Source of the DNA: Palleniella intestinalis
GTDB taxonomy: Bacteria; Bacteroidota; Bacteroidia; Bacteroidales; Bacteroidaceae
NCBI RefSeq assembly: GCF_013166595.1
Contig: NZ_JABKKG010000003.1
Span: forward strand, 87,408 to 151,407
DNA length: 64,000 nt
Reading direction: 5' to 3'
In this document: positions 53,275 to 63,294 of the stretch, in pieces
Layout: each line of letters starts with the position of its first letter
How positions within the stretch are numbered: the stretch's first letter is position 1
Made by a program: the position numbers and the translations under genes
Notes under the pieces: generated by a model
Databases searched by the model: none
Told to the model about the DNA's origin: nothing
Seen by the model: the letters and a program-made list of their open reading frames with translations, nothing else

Positions 53275-54072
53275 ATGGATTGGTTACAAGCACTTGTCCT
53301 TGGCATTGTCCAGGGACTTACGGAGTATCTTCCTGTAAGTTCGAGTGGTCACCTTGCCATCGGCTCATACCTTTTCGGTATTGAAGGAGAAGAGAATCTT
53401 GCATTCACGGTCGCAGTTCATGTGGCGACAGTGATGAGTACTTTTGTCATTTTGTGGAGCGAGATAGCATGGTTGCTGAAAGGCATCTTCAAGTTTGAGA
53501 TGAACGACGAGACGAAATACATGCTGAACATTTTGGTAAGCATGATACCTATCGGCATTGTCGGAGTGTTCTTTAAAGATACTGTGGAAGAGATTTTCGG
53601 TTCAGGACTGCTCATTGTGGGAATAATGCTGCTGTGCACTGCCACGTTGCTGACATTTTCCTATTATGCAAAGCCTCGCCAGAAAGCAAAGATAGGGCTT
53701 CGCGACGCCTTTGTCATCGGTCTTGCCCAAGCTGTTGCCGTGATGCCGGGTCTCAGCCGTTCCGGTTCAACGATAGCTACAGGTCTGCTTCTTGGCAACA
53801 AAAAGGAAAACCTTGCACAGTTCTCGTTCCTTATGGTGATACCTCCGATACTTGGCGAGGCGTTGCTTGATGTGCTCAAGGCTGTCAAAGGCGATGAGGC
53901 TTTTGGAGGGATAGAGGCACTGCCGCTTGCTGTCGGTTTCATTGCTGCTTTTGTCAGCGGATGCCTTGCATGCAAGTGGATGATAAACATTGTGAAGAAG
54001 GGCAAGCTCATCTATTTCGGAATCTATTGCGCGATAGCGGGAGCAATCACCATTCTGTGCAATTTTATCTAA
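53275..54072 (+). CDS. uppP: Undecaprenyl-diphosphatase UppP/BacA
   Basis: 265 residues, about eight membrane helices. The two catalytic motifs are [16 protein letters not shown] near residue 15 and [14 protein letters not shown] near residue 157. It dephosphorylates undecaprenyl diphosphate after glycan transfer, recycling the carrier for peptidoglycan and for the capsule made upstream. Overexpression gives bacitracin resistance in other species. In the conserved envelope/translation block. Confidence 0.97.
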   Translation: MDWLQALVLGIVQGLTEYLPVSSSGHLAIGSYLFGIEGEENLAFTVAVHVATVMSTFVILWSEIAWLLKGIFKFEMNDETKYMLNILVSMIPIGIVGVFFKDTVEEIFGSGLLIVGIMLLCTATLLTFSYYAKPRQKAKIGLRDAFVIGLAQAVAVMPGLSRSGSTIATGLLLGNKKENLAQFSFLMVIPPILGEALLDVLKAVKGDEAFGGIEALPLAVGFIAAFVSGCLACKWMINIVKKGKLIYFGIYCAIAGAITILCNFI

Positions 54073-54094
54073 TACAATATTGATATAAAGCATA

Positions 54095-54898
54095 ATGAAC
54101 TTTCACGAAGGAGAGTATTTATACATAAACAAGCCTTACGGCATATCAAGCTTCGGAGCTTTGGCACACATTCGTTATGTTGTGTCAAAGCATCTTGGCG
54201 TTAAGAGGGTCAAGATTGGGCATGCCGGAACTCTCGACCCTCTTGCCACCGGTGTGCTGGTGCTTTGCACAGGCAAGAAGACAAAGGAGATAGAGTCTCT
54301 GCAGCTCCATACTAAGGAATATGTTGCCGGGGTACAGTTCGGATGTTCCACACCGTCTTACGACCGTGAGCATACTGTGGACCATACTTATCCGAAGAGC
54401 CATATCACACGCCAACTTCTGGAAGAGACACTGAATACTTTTGAAGGTGACATAATGCAGGCTCCTCCGGTTTACAGTGCCATAAAGATAAATGGCAAGC
54501 GTGCCTATGAGTTAGGAAGGGCAGGCAGAGATGTGGAGATTGCTGCAAAGCCGGTGCATATAGATGAGATAGAACTTTTGGAGTTTGACGATGCGAGGAA
54601 ATGGGCAAGTATCCGTGTGGTATGCGGAAAAGGGACATATATCCGCTCTCTTGCCAGGGACATCGGCGAAGCCATAGGCAGTGGAGCTTATCTGACATCA
54701 CTGTGCAGGACACAGTCCGGCAATGTCCGCATTGAGGATTGTCTGGACTTTGACCGGTTTAAAGAGTGGCTTTCGCAGCAGGAAATAGAGCCTTACCCTT
54801 GCGAAGACAACAATGGAAATGCCGATGGCGGTCATTCCAAGCACCGTAAGCGTTATGGAAAGAATGTAAAACAAAGAAAAGAAACAGGAAAACAATAA
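54095..54898 (+). CDS. truB: tRNA pseudouridine(55) synthase TruB
   Basis: 267 residues. YINKPYGISSFGALAHIRYV, KIGHAGTLDPLATGVLVL (catalytic Asp), QAPPVYSAIKINGKRAYELG and VCGKGTYIRSLARDIGEAIG are all TruB signatures. Converts U55 of the tRNA T loop to pseudouridine. The last 35 residues are Lys/Gln-rich and non-conserved. Followed by queA after 11 bp. Confidence 0.97.
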   Translation: MNFHEGEYLYINKPYGISSFGALAHIRYVVSKHLGVKRVKIGHAGTLDPLATGVLVLCTGKKTKEIESLQLHTKEYVAGVQFGCSTPSYDREHTVDHTYPKSHITRQLLEETLNTFEGDIMQAPPVYSAIKINGKRAYELGRAGRDVEIAAKPVHIDEIELLEFDDARKWASIRVVCGKGTYIRSLARDIGEAIGSGAYLTSLCRTQSGNVRIEDCLDFDRFKEWLSQQEIEPYPCEDNNGNADGGHSKHRKRYGKNVKQRKETGKQ

Positions 54899-54909
54899 AA
54901 CAACCAAAT

Positions 54910-56091
54910 ATGAAGTTAAGTAATTTCAAATTCAAGTTGCCGGCAGAGCAGGTGGCACTTTATCCTCACATCGAGGAGCATACATTGAAATCAGGCGTGA
55001 CATTCAAGCTGAAGCGTCCGGACCAGTGCCGTCTGATGGTTCTTCATAAGAAATCGCAGACAATAGAAATGTACCGCACAGATGCAGATGGAAATCAGAT
55101 GAAGGATGCTGACGGCAATCCGGAATACCTTCGCTTTGTGGACATTGTAAATTACTTTGATGAAGGAGACACATTCATTTTCAATGATACAAAGGTGTTC
55201 CCGGCACGCCTTTATGGCACAAAGGAAAAGACTGATGCAAAGATAGAAGTCCTTTTGCTCCGCGAACTTAAAGAGGAAATGCGACTTTGGGACGTGCTTG
55301 TAGAACCGGCGCGTAAGATACGTATTGGCAATAAATTGTTCTTTGATGAGTCCGGAACAATGGTTGCTGAGGTTATTGACAACACAACGAGCCGCGGACG
55401 TACATTGCGCTTCCTTTACGATTGCCCGCATGACGAGTTCAAGAGAGAGCTTTTTGCTCTTGGCGAAGCGCCATTGCCACGATACATCATCGACCCGGCT
55501 CTCAACGGAAAGCGTGAACGCCCTGTCACAGAAGAGGATCTTGACGATTTCCAGTGCGTGTTTGCAAAGAATGAGGGTGCTGTCACAGCTCCTGCAACCG
55601 GACTTCATTTCACACGCGAGGTGATGAAGCGCCTTGAGATAGCCGGTGTAAACACGGCATTCATTACGCTGCATTGCGGTCTTGGCAATTTCAATGACAT
55701 TGAGGTGGAAGACCTGACAAAGCACAAGATGGACTCGGAGCAGATGGTTATTACAGAGGAAGCTTGTGAATTGGTGAACAATACAAAGAAAGCCGGACAT
55801 CGCGTGTGCGCTGTCGGTACAAGTGTTACAAAGGCGACAGAGTCATCTGTTGGTACTGATGGCTTCCTGAAACCTTTTGAGGGCTGGACAAGCAAGTTCA
55901 TCTTCCCTCCGTATGAGTTCGGACTTGCCGACTGTATGGTTTCTAATTTCTATCATCCGCTTTCAACACTCATCATGAATGTTGCCGCTTTCGGAGGCTA
56001 TGACCTTGTATGGGAAGGTTATAAGAAAGCCCTTGAGCACGGCTACCAGTTCGGATGTTTTGGTGATGCGATGCTGATTCTTAACGACTAA
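54910..56091 (+). CDS. queA: S-adenosylmethionine:tRNA ribosyltransferase-isomerase QueA
   Basis: 393 residues. LSNFKFKLPAEQVALYPHIE, FIFNDTKVFPARLYGTKE, WDVLVEPARKIRIG, APLPRYI, ATGLHFT, LHCGLGNF and GTSVTKATES are the family series. It builds epoxyqueuosine on tRNA from the preQ1 intermediate. Longer than E. coli QueA by about 35 residues, mainly an insert near residue 45 to 70 (DADGNQMKDADGNPE), usual in Bacteroidetes. Confidence 0.97.
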   Translation: MKLSNFKFKLPAEQVALYPHIEEHTLKSGVTFKLKRPDQCRLMVLHKKSQTIEMYRTDADGNQMKDADGNPEYLRFVDIVNYFDEGDTFIFNDTKVFPARLYGTKEKTDAKIEVLLLRELKEEMRLWDVLVEPARKIRIGNKLFFDESGTMVAEVIDNTTSRGRTLRFLYDCPHDEFKRELFALGEAPLPRYIIDPALNGKRERPVTEEDLDDFQCVFAKNEGAVTAPATGLHFTREVMKRLEIAGVNTAFITLHCGLGNFNDIEVEDLTKHKMDSEQMVITEEACELVNNTKKAGHRVCAVGTSVTKATESSVGTDGFLKPFEGWTSKFIFPPYEFGLADCMVSNFYHPLSTLIMNVAAFGGYDLVWEGYKKALEHGYQFGCFGDAMLILND

Positions 56092-56157
56092 CCCACGAGG
56101 AAGGACTGCTTTATGCCGTTCTGCCTGTAGGCGGGCTTGAAAGAAAACCAGGCAAGT

Positions 56158-56577
56158 ATGACGCATACTGTCTATCTCGGATTGGGAACAAACCTTGGTG
56201 ACAAGGAGCATAATCTCCGTATCGCCATTGATAGGATAGGGGAGAAGGTCGGCGCTGTGGTGCGCCGGTCTTCGTTTCTTGTGACAGAACCTTGGGGATT
56301 CTGCTCCGATAATACGTTTGTCAATGCTGTTATAATGGCAGAAACGCAGTTGTCGCCAATCGAAGTCCTGCACGCCACACAGCAGATTGAACGTGATATG
56401 GGCAGGACGATGAAGTCTGTCGGCGGAGAATACCATGACAGGGTGATAGACATTGACATACTGCTTTATGATGACATCACATTGGAGACGGAGGATCTCA
56501 CCATTCCCCATCCGCTGATGCATGAACGTGATTTTGTCATGACTCCTCTCAGGGAAATCATGGCAAAGAAAGAATAA
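56158..56577 (+). CDS. folK: 2-amino-4-hydroxy-6-hydroxymethyldihydropteridine diphosphokinase FolK
   Basis: 139 residues from ATG 56158 (MTHTVYLGLGTNLGD); an upstream TTG at 56137 is less likely. Family motifs YLGLGTNLGDKEHNL, STLETEPWGF-like VTEPWGFCSDNTFVN, ERDMGRT and HDRVIDIDILLYDD (pterin and Mg sites). Pyrophosphorylates the pterin in folate synthesis, in the cytosol. Ends 17 bp before the next gene. Confidence 0.96.
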   Translation: MTHTVYLGLGTNLGDKEHNLRIAIDRIGEKVGAVVRRSSFLVTEPWGFCSDNTFVNAVIMAETQLSPIEVLHATQQIERDMGRTMKSVGGEYHDRVIDIDILLYDDITLETEDLTIPHPLMHERDFVMTPLREIMAKKE

Positions 56578-56594
56578 AGAAACAATACTGATAT

Positions 56595-58082
56595 ATGAAA
56601 CTATACTCTGACGACGAACTTGCAGAGAAACTGGACACTCCAATCTTTCATCTTGTTGGTGAAACAGCCGACGAGTTAGGATTGGAGTGTTATGTCGTTG
56701 GTGGATATGTGAGGGACATCTTCCTCGAACGCCCGTCAAACGACATTGATGTCGTTGTCGTAGGCAGCGGAATCAGTGTGGCACAGGCTTTGAAAGACAA
56801 ACTCGGACGGAAGGCGCACTTGTCCGTGTTCCGTAATTTCGGCACCGCACAGGTCAAGTTCCGCCAGCGTGTCGAAGGAAACGGCACAGAGAAACCGACA
56901 TATAAGGAGATAGAGGTGGAGTTCGTTGGAGCGCGCAAGGAAAGCTATCAGCGCGGCTCACGGAAACCGGTTGTTGAGGACGGCACACTTGAAGATGACC
57001 AAAACCGACGCGACTTCACAATAAACGCTCTTGCAATCTGCCTCAACAAAGAACGCTTCGGAGAACTTGTCGACCCGTTTGACGGAATCTATGACATGGA
57101 GGACGGAATCATACGCACTCCATTGGATCCGGACATAACATTCTCCGATGACCCTTTGCGCATGCTGCGCTGCATACGTTTTGCGGCACAGCTGAACTTC
57201 TTCATCGACGATGAAACTTTCGACGCTCTCGAACGCAACCGTGACCGGATAAAGATAATTTCCGGTGAGCGCATACAGGAAGAACTGAATAAGATAATGA
57301 TGACACACACACCGTCAAAAGGTTTGATGGACCTTCACCGGTGCGGTCTTCTGCAGCTTATCCTTCCGGAAGTGTCAAACCTTGACATCGTGGAGACCAA
57401 GAACGGGAGGGCGCACAAAAACAATTTCTACCATACTCTCGAAGTCTTGGACAATGTAGCGCGTGCCACCTCCGGCTCTGATGCTACCGAAATGGCTCTG
57501 TGGCTTCGCTGGAGCGCACTGCTTCACGACATAGGCAAGCCAAAGTCAAAGCGCTGGGAACAGCCGATAGGCTGGACATTCCACAACCATAACTATCTCG
57601 GTGCGAAAATGGTGCCCGGAATTTTCCGCAGGCTGAAGCTGCCAATGGACATGAAGATGAAGTATGTGCAGAAACTTGTTGACTTGCACATGCGTCCTAT
57701 TGTCATTGCCGACGAAGAGGTGACCGACAGCGCTGTACGCCGTCTGATAAGCGATGCCGGAGACGATATCGATGACCTCATGACATTGTGCGAGGCGGAC
57801 ATAACTTCCAAGAATGAGGTGCGTAAAAAACGTTTCCTTGATAATTTCAGACTTGTGCGCGAGAAACTTGCGGATTTGAAAGAAAGGGATTTCAGGAGAT
57901 TGTTGCAGCCTGTCATCGACGGCAACGAGATAATGGAGATGTTCCACCTTACACCGTCACGCGAAGTGGGAACACTCAAGCAGACATTGAAGAACGCTGT
58001 GCTTGACAATGTCGTGCCCAATGAGCGTGAACCTCTCATCGAACTTCTCATGAAGAAGGCAAAAGAAATGAAATTGGTATGA
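56595..58082 (+). CDS. cca: CCA-adding tRNA nucleotidyltransferase with HD domain
   Basis: 495 residues. Polymerase-beta-like head ECYVVGGYVRDIFLE and SNDIDVVVVG (metal Asp pair), RRDFTINALAICL and DDPLRMLRCIRFAAQLNFF, then an HD domain with LRWSALLHDIGKPKS. Adds or repairs the CCA end of tRNAs; poly(A) polymerase is a sister family that cannot be fully excluded by motif alone. Its stop overlaps the aroA start by 4 bp. Confidence 0.92.
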   Translation: MKLYSDDELAEKLDTPIFHLVGETADELGLECYVVGGYVRDIFLERPSNDIDVVVVGSGISVAQALKDKLGRKAHLSVFRNFGTAQVKFRQRVEGNGTEKPTYKEIEVEFVGARKESYQRGSRKPVVEDGTLEDDQNRRDFTINALAICLNKERFGELVDPFDGIYDMEDGIIRTPLDPDITFSDDPLRMLRCIRFAAQLNFFIDDETFDALERNRDRIKIISGERIQEELNKIMMTHTPSKGLMDLHRCGLLQLILPEVSNLDIVETKNGRAHKNNFYHTLEVLDNVARATSGSDATEMALWLRWSALLHDIGKPKSKRWEQPIGWTFHNHNYLGAKMVPGIFRRLKLPMDMKMKYVQKLVDLHMRPIVIADEEVTDSAVRRLISDAGDDIDDLMTLCEADITSKNEVRKKRFLDNFRLVREKLADLKERDFRRLLQPVIDGNEIMEMFHLTPSREVGTLKQTLKNAVLDNVVPNEREPLIELLMKKAKEMKLV

Positions 58083-59335
58083 AATACAGAATATCAGCTC
58101 CAAACATAATAAAGGCAGACGTGAAACTGCCATCTTCAAAGAGCATCAGCAACCGTGCGCTTGTCATCTCTGCCATGGCAGGTGATGTCAGCAGGTTGGA
58201 AAACCTTTCCGACTGTGACGATACGGATGTCATTGTGCGCGCTCTGAACGATATGCCTGAGACCATCGACATCAAGGCGGCAGGAACGGCAATGCGTTTC
58301 CTTACTGCCTATCTCAGTGCTTTGCCCGGAGAAACTCATGTCCTTACAGGGACTGAAAGGATGAAGCACCGCCCGATAAAGATTCTTGTCGATGCCTTGC
58401 GCCGCCTTGGTGCACAGATCGAATATGTCGGAGAAGAAGGCTATCCTCCGCTACGCATTACCGGCAAGAAACTCGCAGGCGGAAAAGTGTCACTTCCAGG
58501 CAATGTCAGTTCGCAGTATATATCGGCCCTGATGATGATAGGTCCATTGATGCAGGACGGTCTCACACTGCTGCTTGAAGGCAGCATTGTCTCTCATCCC
58601 TACATAGATCTGACATTGTGCACCATGCGTGATTTCGGTGCAGAGGCAGACTGGACTGGCGTTGACACGATAGTTGTGAAACCTGTGAATTACAAGCCGT
58701 CACCTTATTATATAGAGAGTGACTGGAGCGCATCAAGCTATTGGTACCAGATGATGGCGATGTATTGCAACGAGGATTGCCATGTCAATCTTCACGGAGT
58801 CATGGACGGTTCGCGTCAAGGTGACTCGCAAGTGAAGTACATATTCTCAATGCTTGGCGTGAAAACAAAATTTGAATCGACAGAAAAACTTGTCCCTACA
58901 ACGGCATCACTCACTTGCCATGACCGCACACTGCCACGTATGGATTTCGATTTCACACATCAGCCTGACCTCGCACAAACACTTATCGCAACCTGTTGCG
59001 CATGCAATATCCATTTCTATTTCCGTGGACTCGCTTCCTTGAAGATAAAGGAGACCGACCGCATAGAGGCTATGAAGACAGAGATGAGCAAACTCGGCTT
59101 TGTGCTTCATGATTTCAATGATTCTGAATTGCGTTGGGATGGTGAACGGTGCGAAAGGGATGCTGATGCAGTGATGGAGACCTATGACGACCACCGCATG
59201 GCAATGGCAATAGCACCGATGTCAATAATCCTCGGACCACTGACGATAAACAATCCTGAGGTTGTAAGCAAATCTTATCCGCATTTTTGGGAAGATTTGT
59301 CAAAGGCGGGCTTCCGCATAGAGGAGGTGGACTAA
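58079..59335 (+). CDS. aroA: 3-phosphoshikimate 1-carboxyvinyltransferase (EPSP synthase)
   Basis: 418 residues. KLPSSKSISNRALVISAMAG is the phosphate-binding start, AAGTAMRFLTAYLSALPG replaces the usual NAGTAMR, and ESDWSASSYWYQ, KIKETDRIEAMKTEMSKLG and TYDDHRMAMAIAPM are present. Sixth step of the shikimate pathway, cytosolic. The A in AAGTAMR is normal for the Bacteroidetes form. ATG overlaps the cca stop. 188 bp of plain DNA follow. Confidence 0.95.
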   Translation: MKYRISAPNIIKADVKLPSSKSISNRALVISAMAGDVSRLENLSDCDDTDVIVRALNDMPETIDIKAAGTAMRFLTAYLSALPGETHVLTGTERMKHRPIKILVDALRRLGAQIEYVGEEGYPPLRITGKKLAGGKVSLPGNVSSQYISALMMIGPLMQDGLTLLLEGSIVSHPYIDLTLCTMRDFGAEADWTGVDTIVVKPVNYKPSPYYIESDWSASSYWYQMMAMYCNEDCHVNLHGVMDGSRQGDSQVKYIFSMLGVKTKFESTEKLVPTTASLTCHDRTLPRMDFDFTHQPDLAQTLIATCCACNIHFYFRGLASLKIKETDRIEAMKTEMSKLGFVLHDFNDSELRWDGERCERDADAVMETYDDHRMAMAIAPMSIILGPLTINNPEVVSKSYPHFWEDLSKAGFRIEEVD

Positions 59336-59523
59336 GAGAACTGTCTGTCATGCGTCATTGTGTTGCGAATACCGAAACATAACGACGGGCAAAGACAAAA
59401 GGTGGGCTTTGGACAGGTGCAGCATACAATATTCCGAATGAATTGCCGTTATATACAATAAGGCGAAGTCGCTCATAATGTGATGATTTCATATAATACA
59501 AACCTCAACAAACCAGCATCCAA

Positions 59524-62500
59524 TTGCTAATACTTGCAGTCGCCATAATAGTGCTTGGCGCGCTGTGCGCCCTTATGGGATTCCTTGCCAAAGGCGGCGA
59601 GGAACAGCCTGCCAATGCAGAGCCGACATGCGCCACATGCACCGGTGAAAATGCAAAATGTGAGCAGGAATGCATGCTTGAGGCGGCTGTCAAGGACATA
59701 GAATACTATGATGACGAGCAGCTTGACAGGTTTCAGGGGCGTGACTCCGACAGTTACGATGACGATGAGGTGGAGGAGTTTGCCGATGTCATGTACACAC
59801 TGAAGGAGGATGAAGTGGCAGGGTGGAACCGCAGCCTTATCCTCCGTAATATAAATTTCCCTAATCAGTTGAAGGATGAACTCATTGCGCTGCTCTCAAA
59901 GGCGTCGGTCATCCTTGCCATAGTCTTTGTGTTTGTAGGCATACAAGGATGTTCCACCCAAAAGAACACGTCTGCATCACGCTGGTGGCACGGCTTCAAT
60001 GCAAGGTACAATACGTATTTCAACGGCTCTCAGGCATATATCGAAGGTTCTTTGGAAAAAGAGAACGGCAACAAGGATAACTATACCGAGATGCTGCCGC
60101 TTTACTATGTCGGCAACAAAGCAAGCCGCGAACTTGGAAAGTCGAACTTCGAGACTGCTGTGACCAAGGCGCAGAAAGCCATCAAGCAGCATTCCATAAA
60201 GAAGCGACCGCAATGGACAAAAAGCCGCAAGAAGACGGAACGTGATATAGAATGGCTCAACCGCCGCGAATATAACCCTTTCTTGTGGAAGGCTTGGATG
60301 CTTATGGGACGCTCACAGTTCCATACCGGAGCATTTGATGAGGCTGCCGCAACCTTCTCGTATATGTCAAGGCTGTACAAGACGCAGCCTGCCATTTATG
60401 GCAAAGCGCGTGCATGGCTGGCAAAATGCTACATCGAGCAGGACTGGCTCTATGACGCTGAGGATGTCATACGCAACATGTCGCGTGACTCGATAGACTG
60501 GCGCGCAAGGAAGGAATGGGACTATACTCTTGCCGACTACTACCTTCGCACCGGTGATCTTGAGCAGTCGGTTGTGTATCTGCGCAAGGTCATACGCCAC
60601 GAGATGCGCTCCAAACAGCGTGCCCGTGAATGGTACATCCTCGGACAGGTGTATGCCGCTTTGGGCAAAGGCGCAGAAGCCTATGACGCTTTCCGCCGTT
60701 GCGTCCGCCAGAATCCGCCTTACGAACTTGAATTCAATGCGAGAATATCCATGACGGAGGTTCTGCCGCACAACCAGGCGAAGTCTAAGATAGGAAAACT
60801 CAAAGCCATGGCGCGCTCGGACAAGAATGCGGAATATCTTGACCAAGTGTACTATGCAATGGGAAATGTCTATCTTGCCGAGAAAGACACCATGAACGCC
60901 ATAGCTGCATACGAGAAAGGAAACAGGGAGGCAACACGCTCAGGCATAGAGAAAGGTGTGCTGCTGTTGCATCTCGGTGACCTTTATTGGGCTGTGGAGA
61001 AGTTTGGCGACGCCCGCCGTTGCTATGGCGAGGCGATAGGTCTGCTTGACAAGGACCGCCCTGACTACGAGCAGTTGGCGGAACGCTCAAAAATACTTGA
61101 CATTCTTGCACCGCATACGGACAACATACATTTGCAGGACTCACTGCAAAGTCTTGCGAAAATGGACGAGAAAGAGCGCAATGCTGCCATCGACCGTGTC
61201 ATTGAAGCTTTGAAGAAGAAGGAAAAGGAGGAGCGTCTCAACAAACTTGAAGAGGAGGCGCAAAAGAATGCTGCCCAAGGAAACGTGGTGGGCAATACGA
61301 CACAGAAGACACCTCAATCGCCGGCATTTGGCCAGGCGAGCACATTCTATTTCTATAACCCCATGGCTGTGCAGCAGGGAAAGCAACTCTTCTTCCGCCA
61401 ATGGGGCAAGCGAGAGAATGCCGATGACTGGCAGCGTGCCAATAAGACAGTTGTGGCTTCAGCGTCTTGGGACAACGAGGGGGAGGCCGGTATGGACACC
61501 GACAGTGTTGATGTGGCAGGCAATGACTCTATTGCCGCCGGAGATGATATGGCGGAGAAGGCTGATTCTGCTGCCCTTGACCCACACAAACGTGAGTATT
61601 ATCTGGCACAGATACCTTTTACAGAAGAGCAGCTTGCCGCTTCCAATCAGATACTTTCCGATGCACTTTTCAATGCAGGTGTGATATTCAAGGATAAACT
61701 TGATAATCTTCCATTGTCGGAAAAGGAACTGAAACGACTTGCAAGGGATTTCCCTGATTTTGAGAAGAACGACGAACTGTACTATCATCTGTTCCTTTTG
61801 TATTCACGCAAAGGAGAATTCTCAGAGGCAGGGATTTACAGGAGTCTGCTGGCGGAACGCTATGCGGATTCGCAATGGTCAAAGATTGTCAATGACCCGA
61901 ATTTTGCGGACAACATGCGTTATGGCACACACAAGGAAGACTCACTGTATGCTGAAACGTATGACGCTTTCAAGGCGGATGACTTTGTGACAGTATCGCG
62001 CAACAGCCTTATCTCTGAGAAGCGTTATCCTCTTGGTGGACACAGGGACAAGTTCCTCTTTGTGGGCGGCATGACACGCTTGAACCAGGGCGATGCCGAC
62101 AGTTGCCTTCATGCCATGGAGCGTGTGGTCAATGAGTACCCGCAGAGCGAGGTGTCGCCGTTGGCGGGAATGATAATCAATGGTGTCAAGGCAGGACGGA
62201 AACTGAGAGGTGCCAAGTTTGACATCGCCAATATATGGGACTATCGCTCCACAGTGCTGACAGAAGATGCCGACACTGCAGTCTCATTTTCTCCTAACCC
62301 TGACGAGGAGTTCATATTCCTAATGACATACAATCCTGACTCCTTGAATGAGAATCGGTTGCTGTACAGTCTTGCGAAATATAACTTCACAAGCTATCTT
62401 GTGCGCAATTTCGACATTGAGATAGAGAATTTCAGTGACATGCACCGCCTTGCTGTCAGTGGTTTCCGTAACTTTGGCGAAGCACTTGTGTATGCCCGTG

Positions 62501-63249
62501 AACTGTATCGCAACACCTCTATCATGACGATTGCCAAGGGCAGCCGCAATGTTGTCATAAGCAGGACGAATCTTCCGCTCCTTGGGGCGCAGTTCAGTTA
62601 TAATGATTACGACAAGTTCTATTCAGAACATTTCGCTCCTTTGCCAAGGCCGTCGATAGCTGTCCTTGAGGAGCAGACTGTCTCACCTGAGCAGTATGAC
62701 CCGGAATTGACACCGGACTCCGGTAAAAAGGATGATGGTGAAGGCGAGGAAACTCCTGCTGCAACCGGTGAAGATGACGGTATCATAGTGCCGGAAGATG
62801 TCCCGACAGAAAATGAAAGTACGGAGATCGTGACGGACACTGTTACCGAAACTCCTGCAACAGAAGAAACTCCTAATAATGATAACAGTATCATTGTCCC
62901 TGTTGAACAGCCAAGTCAGGAGAGTGGGCAGCCACAGGAGATTCCGGACAGCCCATCAACGGAGATAAAGGATGATGACACTGTCCGGGAAGATTCGGCA
63001 GGCAATGAAGGTGTGGTTGCCACACAACCTAAGGAGAACGCTGCAAAGACGGAAAGTCCTGTAAATGCAGTAATGGAAAAGGTGCAACAGCAGAACAGCG
63101 GCAACACTGTCCGTATGGACATCAACAGCGATATTCTTGAGATTATCGATGAGGATGCAGTGAAGAACGATGCCCCCTCCAATAGTGGCAATGTCTCAAA
63201 AGAGCCTGTCGAAGATGATGATGAGTACTTTGACTTTGACGGCTTCTGA
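59524..63249 (+). CDS. PorW/SprE-like T9SS lipoprotein fused in frame to a small upstream protein
   Basis: 1,241 residues in one open frame, starting at TTG (no ATG in frame upstream). Residues 1-120 match a small Bacteroidales protein normally separate: one membrane helix, a Cys cluster (CATCTGENAKCEQEC) and EYYDDEQLDRFQGRDSDSY. From about residue 125 a second hydrophobic stretch leads to a lipobox, VGIQGCST, followed by SRWWHGFNARYNTYFNG, the start of PorW/SprE. TPR-like helices run to about residue 600, then the C-terminal domain and a 180-residue Glu/Pro/Thr-rich tail. PorW/SprE is an outer-membrane lipoprotein needed for type IX secretion. An internal TTG at 59869 could start the lipoprotein separately. 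PorX follows 45 bp downstream. Confidence 0.83.
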   Translation: MLILAVAIIVLGALCALMGFLAKGGEEQPANAEPTCATCTGENAKCEQECMLEAAVKDIEYYDDEQLDRFQGRDSDSYDDDEVEEFADVMYTLKEDEVAGWNRSLILRNINFPNQLKDELIALLSKASVILAIVFVFVGIQGCSTQKNTSASRWWHGFNARYNTYFNGSQAYIEGSLEKENGNKDNYTEMLPLYYVGNKASRELGKSNFETAVTKAQKAIKQHSIKKRPQWTKSRKKTERDIEWLNRREYNPFLWKAWMLMGRSQFHTGAFDEAAATFSYMSRLYKTQPAIYGKARAWLAKCYIEQDWLYDAEDVIRNMSRDSIDWRARKEWDYTLADYYLRTGDLEQSVVYLRKVIRHEMRSKQRAREWYILGQVYAALGKGAEAYDAFRRCVRQNPPYELEFNARISMTEVLPHNQAKSKIGKLKAMARSDKNAEYLDQVYYAMGNVYLAEKDTMNAIAAYEKGNREATRSGIEKGVLLLHLGDLYWAVEKFGDARRCYGEAIGLLDKDRPDYEQLAERSKILDILAPHTDNIHLQDSLQSLAKMDEKERNAAIDRVIEALKKKEKEERLNKLEEEAQKNAAQGNVVGNTTQKTPQSPAFGQASTFYFYNPMAVQQGKQLFFRQWGKRENADDWQRANKTVVASASWDNEGEAGMDTDSVDVAGNDSIAAGDDMAEKADSAALDPHKREYYLAQIPFTEEQLAASNQILSDALFNAGVIFKDKLDNLPLSEKELKRLARDFPDFEKNDELYYHLFLLYSRKGEFSEAGIYRSLLAERYADSQWSKIVNDPNFADNMRYGTHKEDSLYAETYDAFKADDFVTVSRNSLISEKRYPLGGHRDKFLFVGGMTRLNQGDADSCLHAMERVVNEYPQSEVSPLAGMIINGVKAGRKLRGAKFDIANIWDYRSTVLTEDADTAVSFSPNPDEEFIFLMTYNPDSLNENRLLYSLAKYNFTSYLVRNFDIEIENFSDMHRLAVSGFRNFGEALVYARELYRNTSIMTIAKGSRNVVISRTNLPLLGAQFSYNDYDKFYSEHFAPLPRPSIAVLEEQTVSPEQYDPELTPDSGKKDDGEGEETPAATGEDDGIIVPEDVPTENESTEIVTDTVTETPATEETPNNDNSIIVPVEQPSQESGQPQEIPDSPSTEIKDDDTVREDSAGNEGVVATQPKENAAKTESPVNAVMEKVQQQNSGNTVRMDINSDILEIIDEDAVKNDAPSNSGNVSKEPVEDDDEYFDFDGF

Positions 63250-63294
63250 TAGTAGTGTTCAAATGTAACTTCTTATAACAGATTATATTCATAG

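Noticed and set aside
54991..55800. 269-codon minus-strand ORF opposite queA
   Set aside because: Shadow of queA; cysteine/histidine-rich nonsense without motifs.
59336..59523. Promoter or small RNA between aroA and the PorW fusion gene
   Set aside because: No consensus boxes and no convincing hairpin were found in this 188-bp gap.
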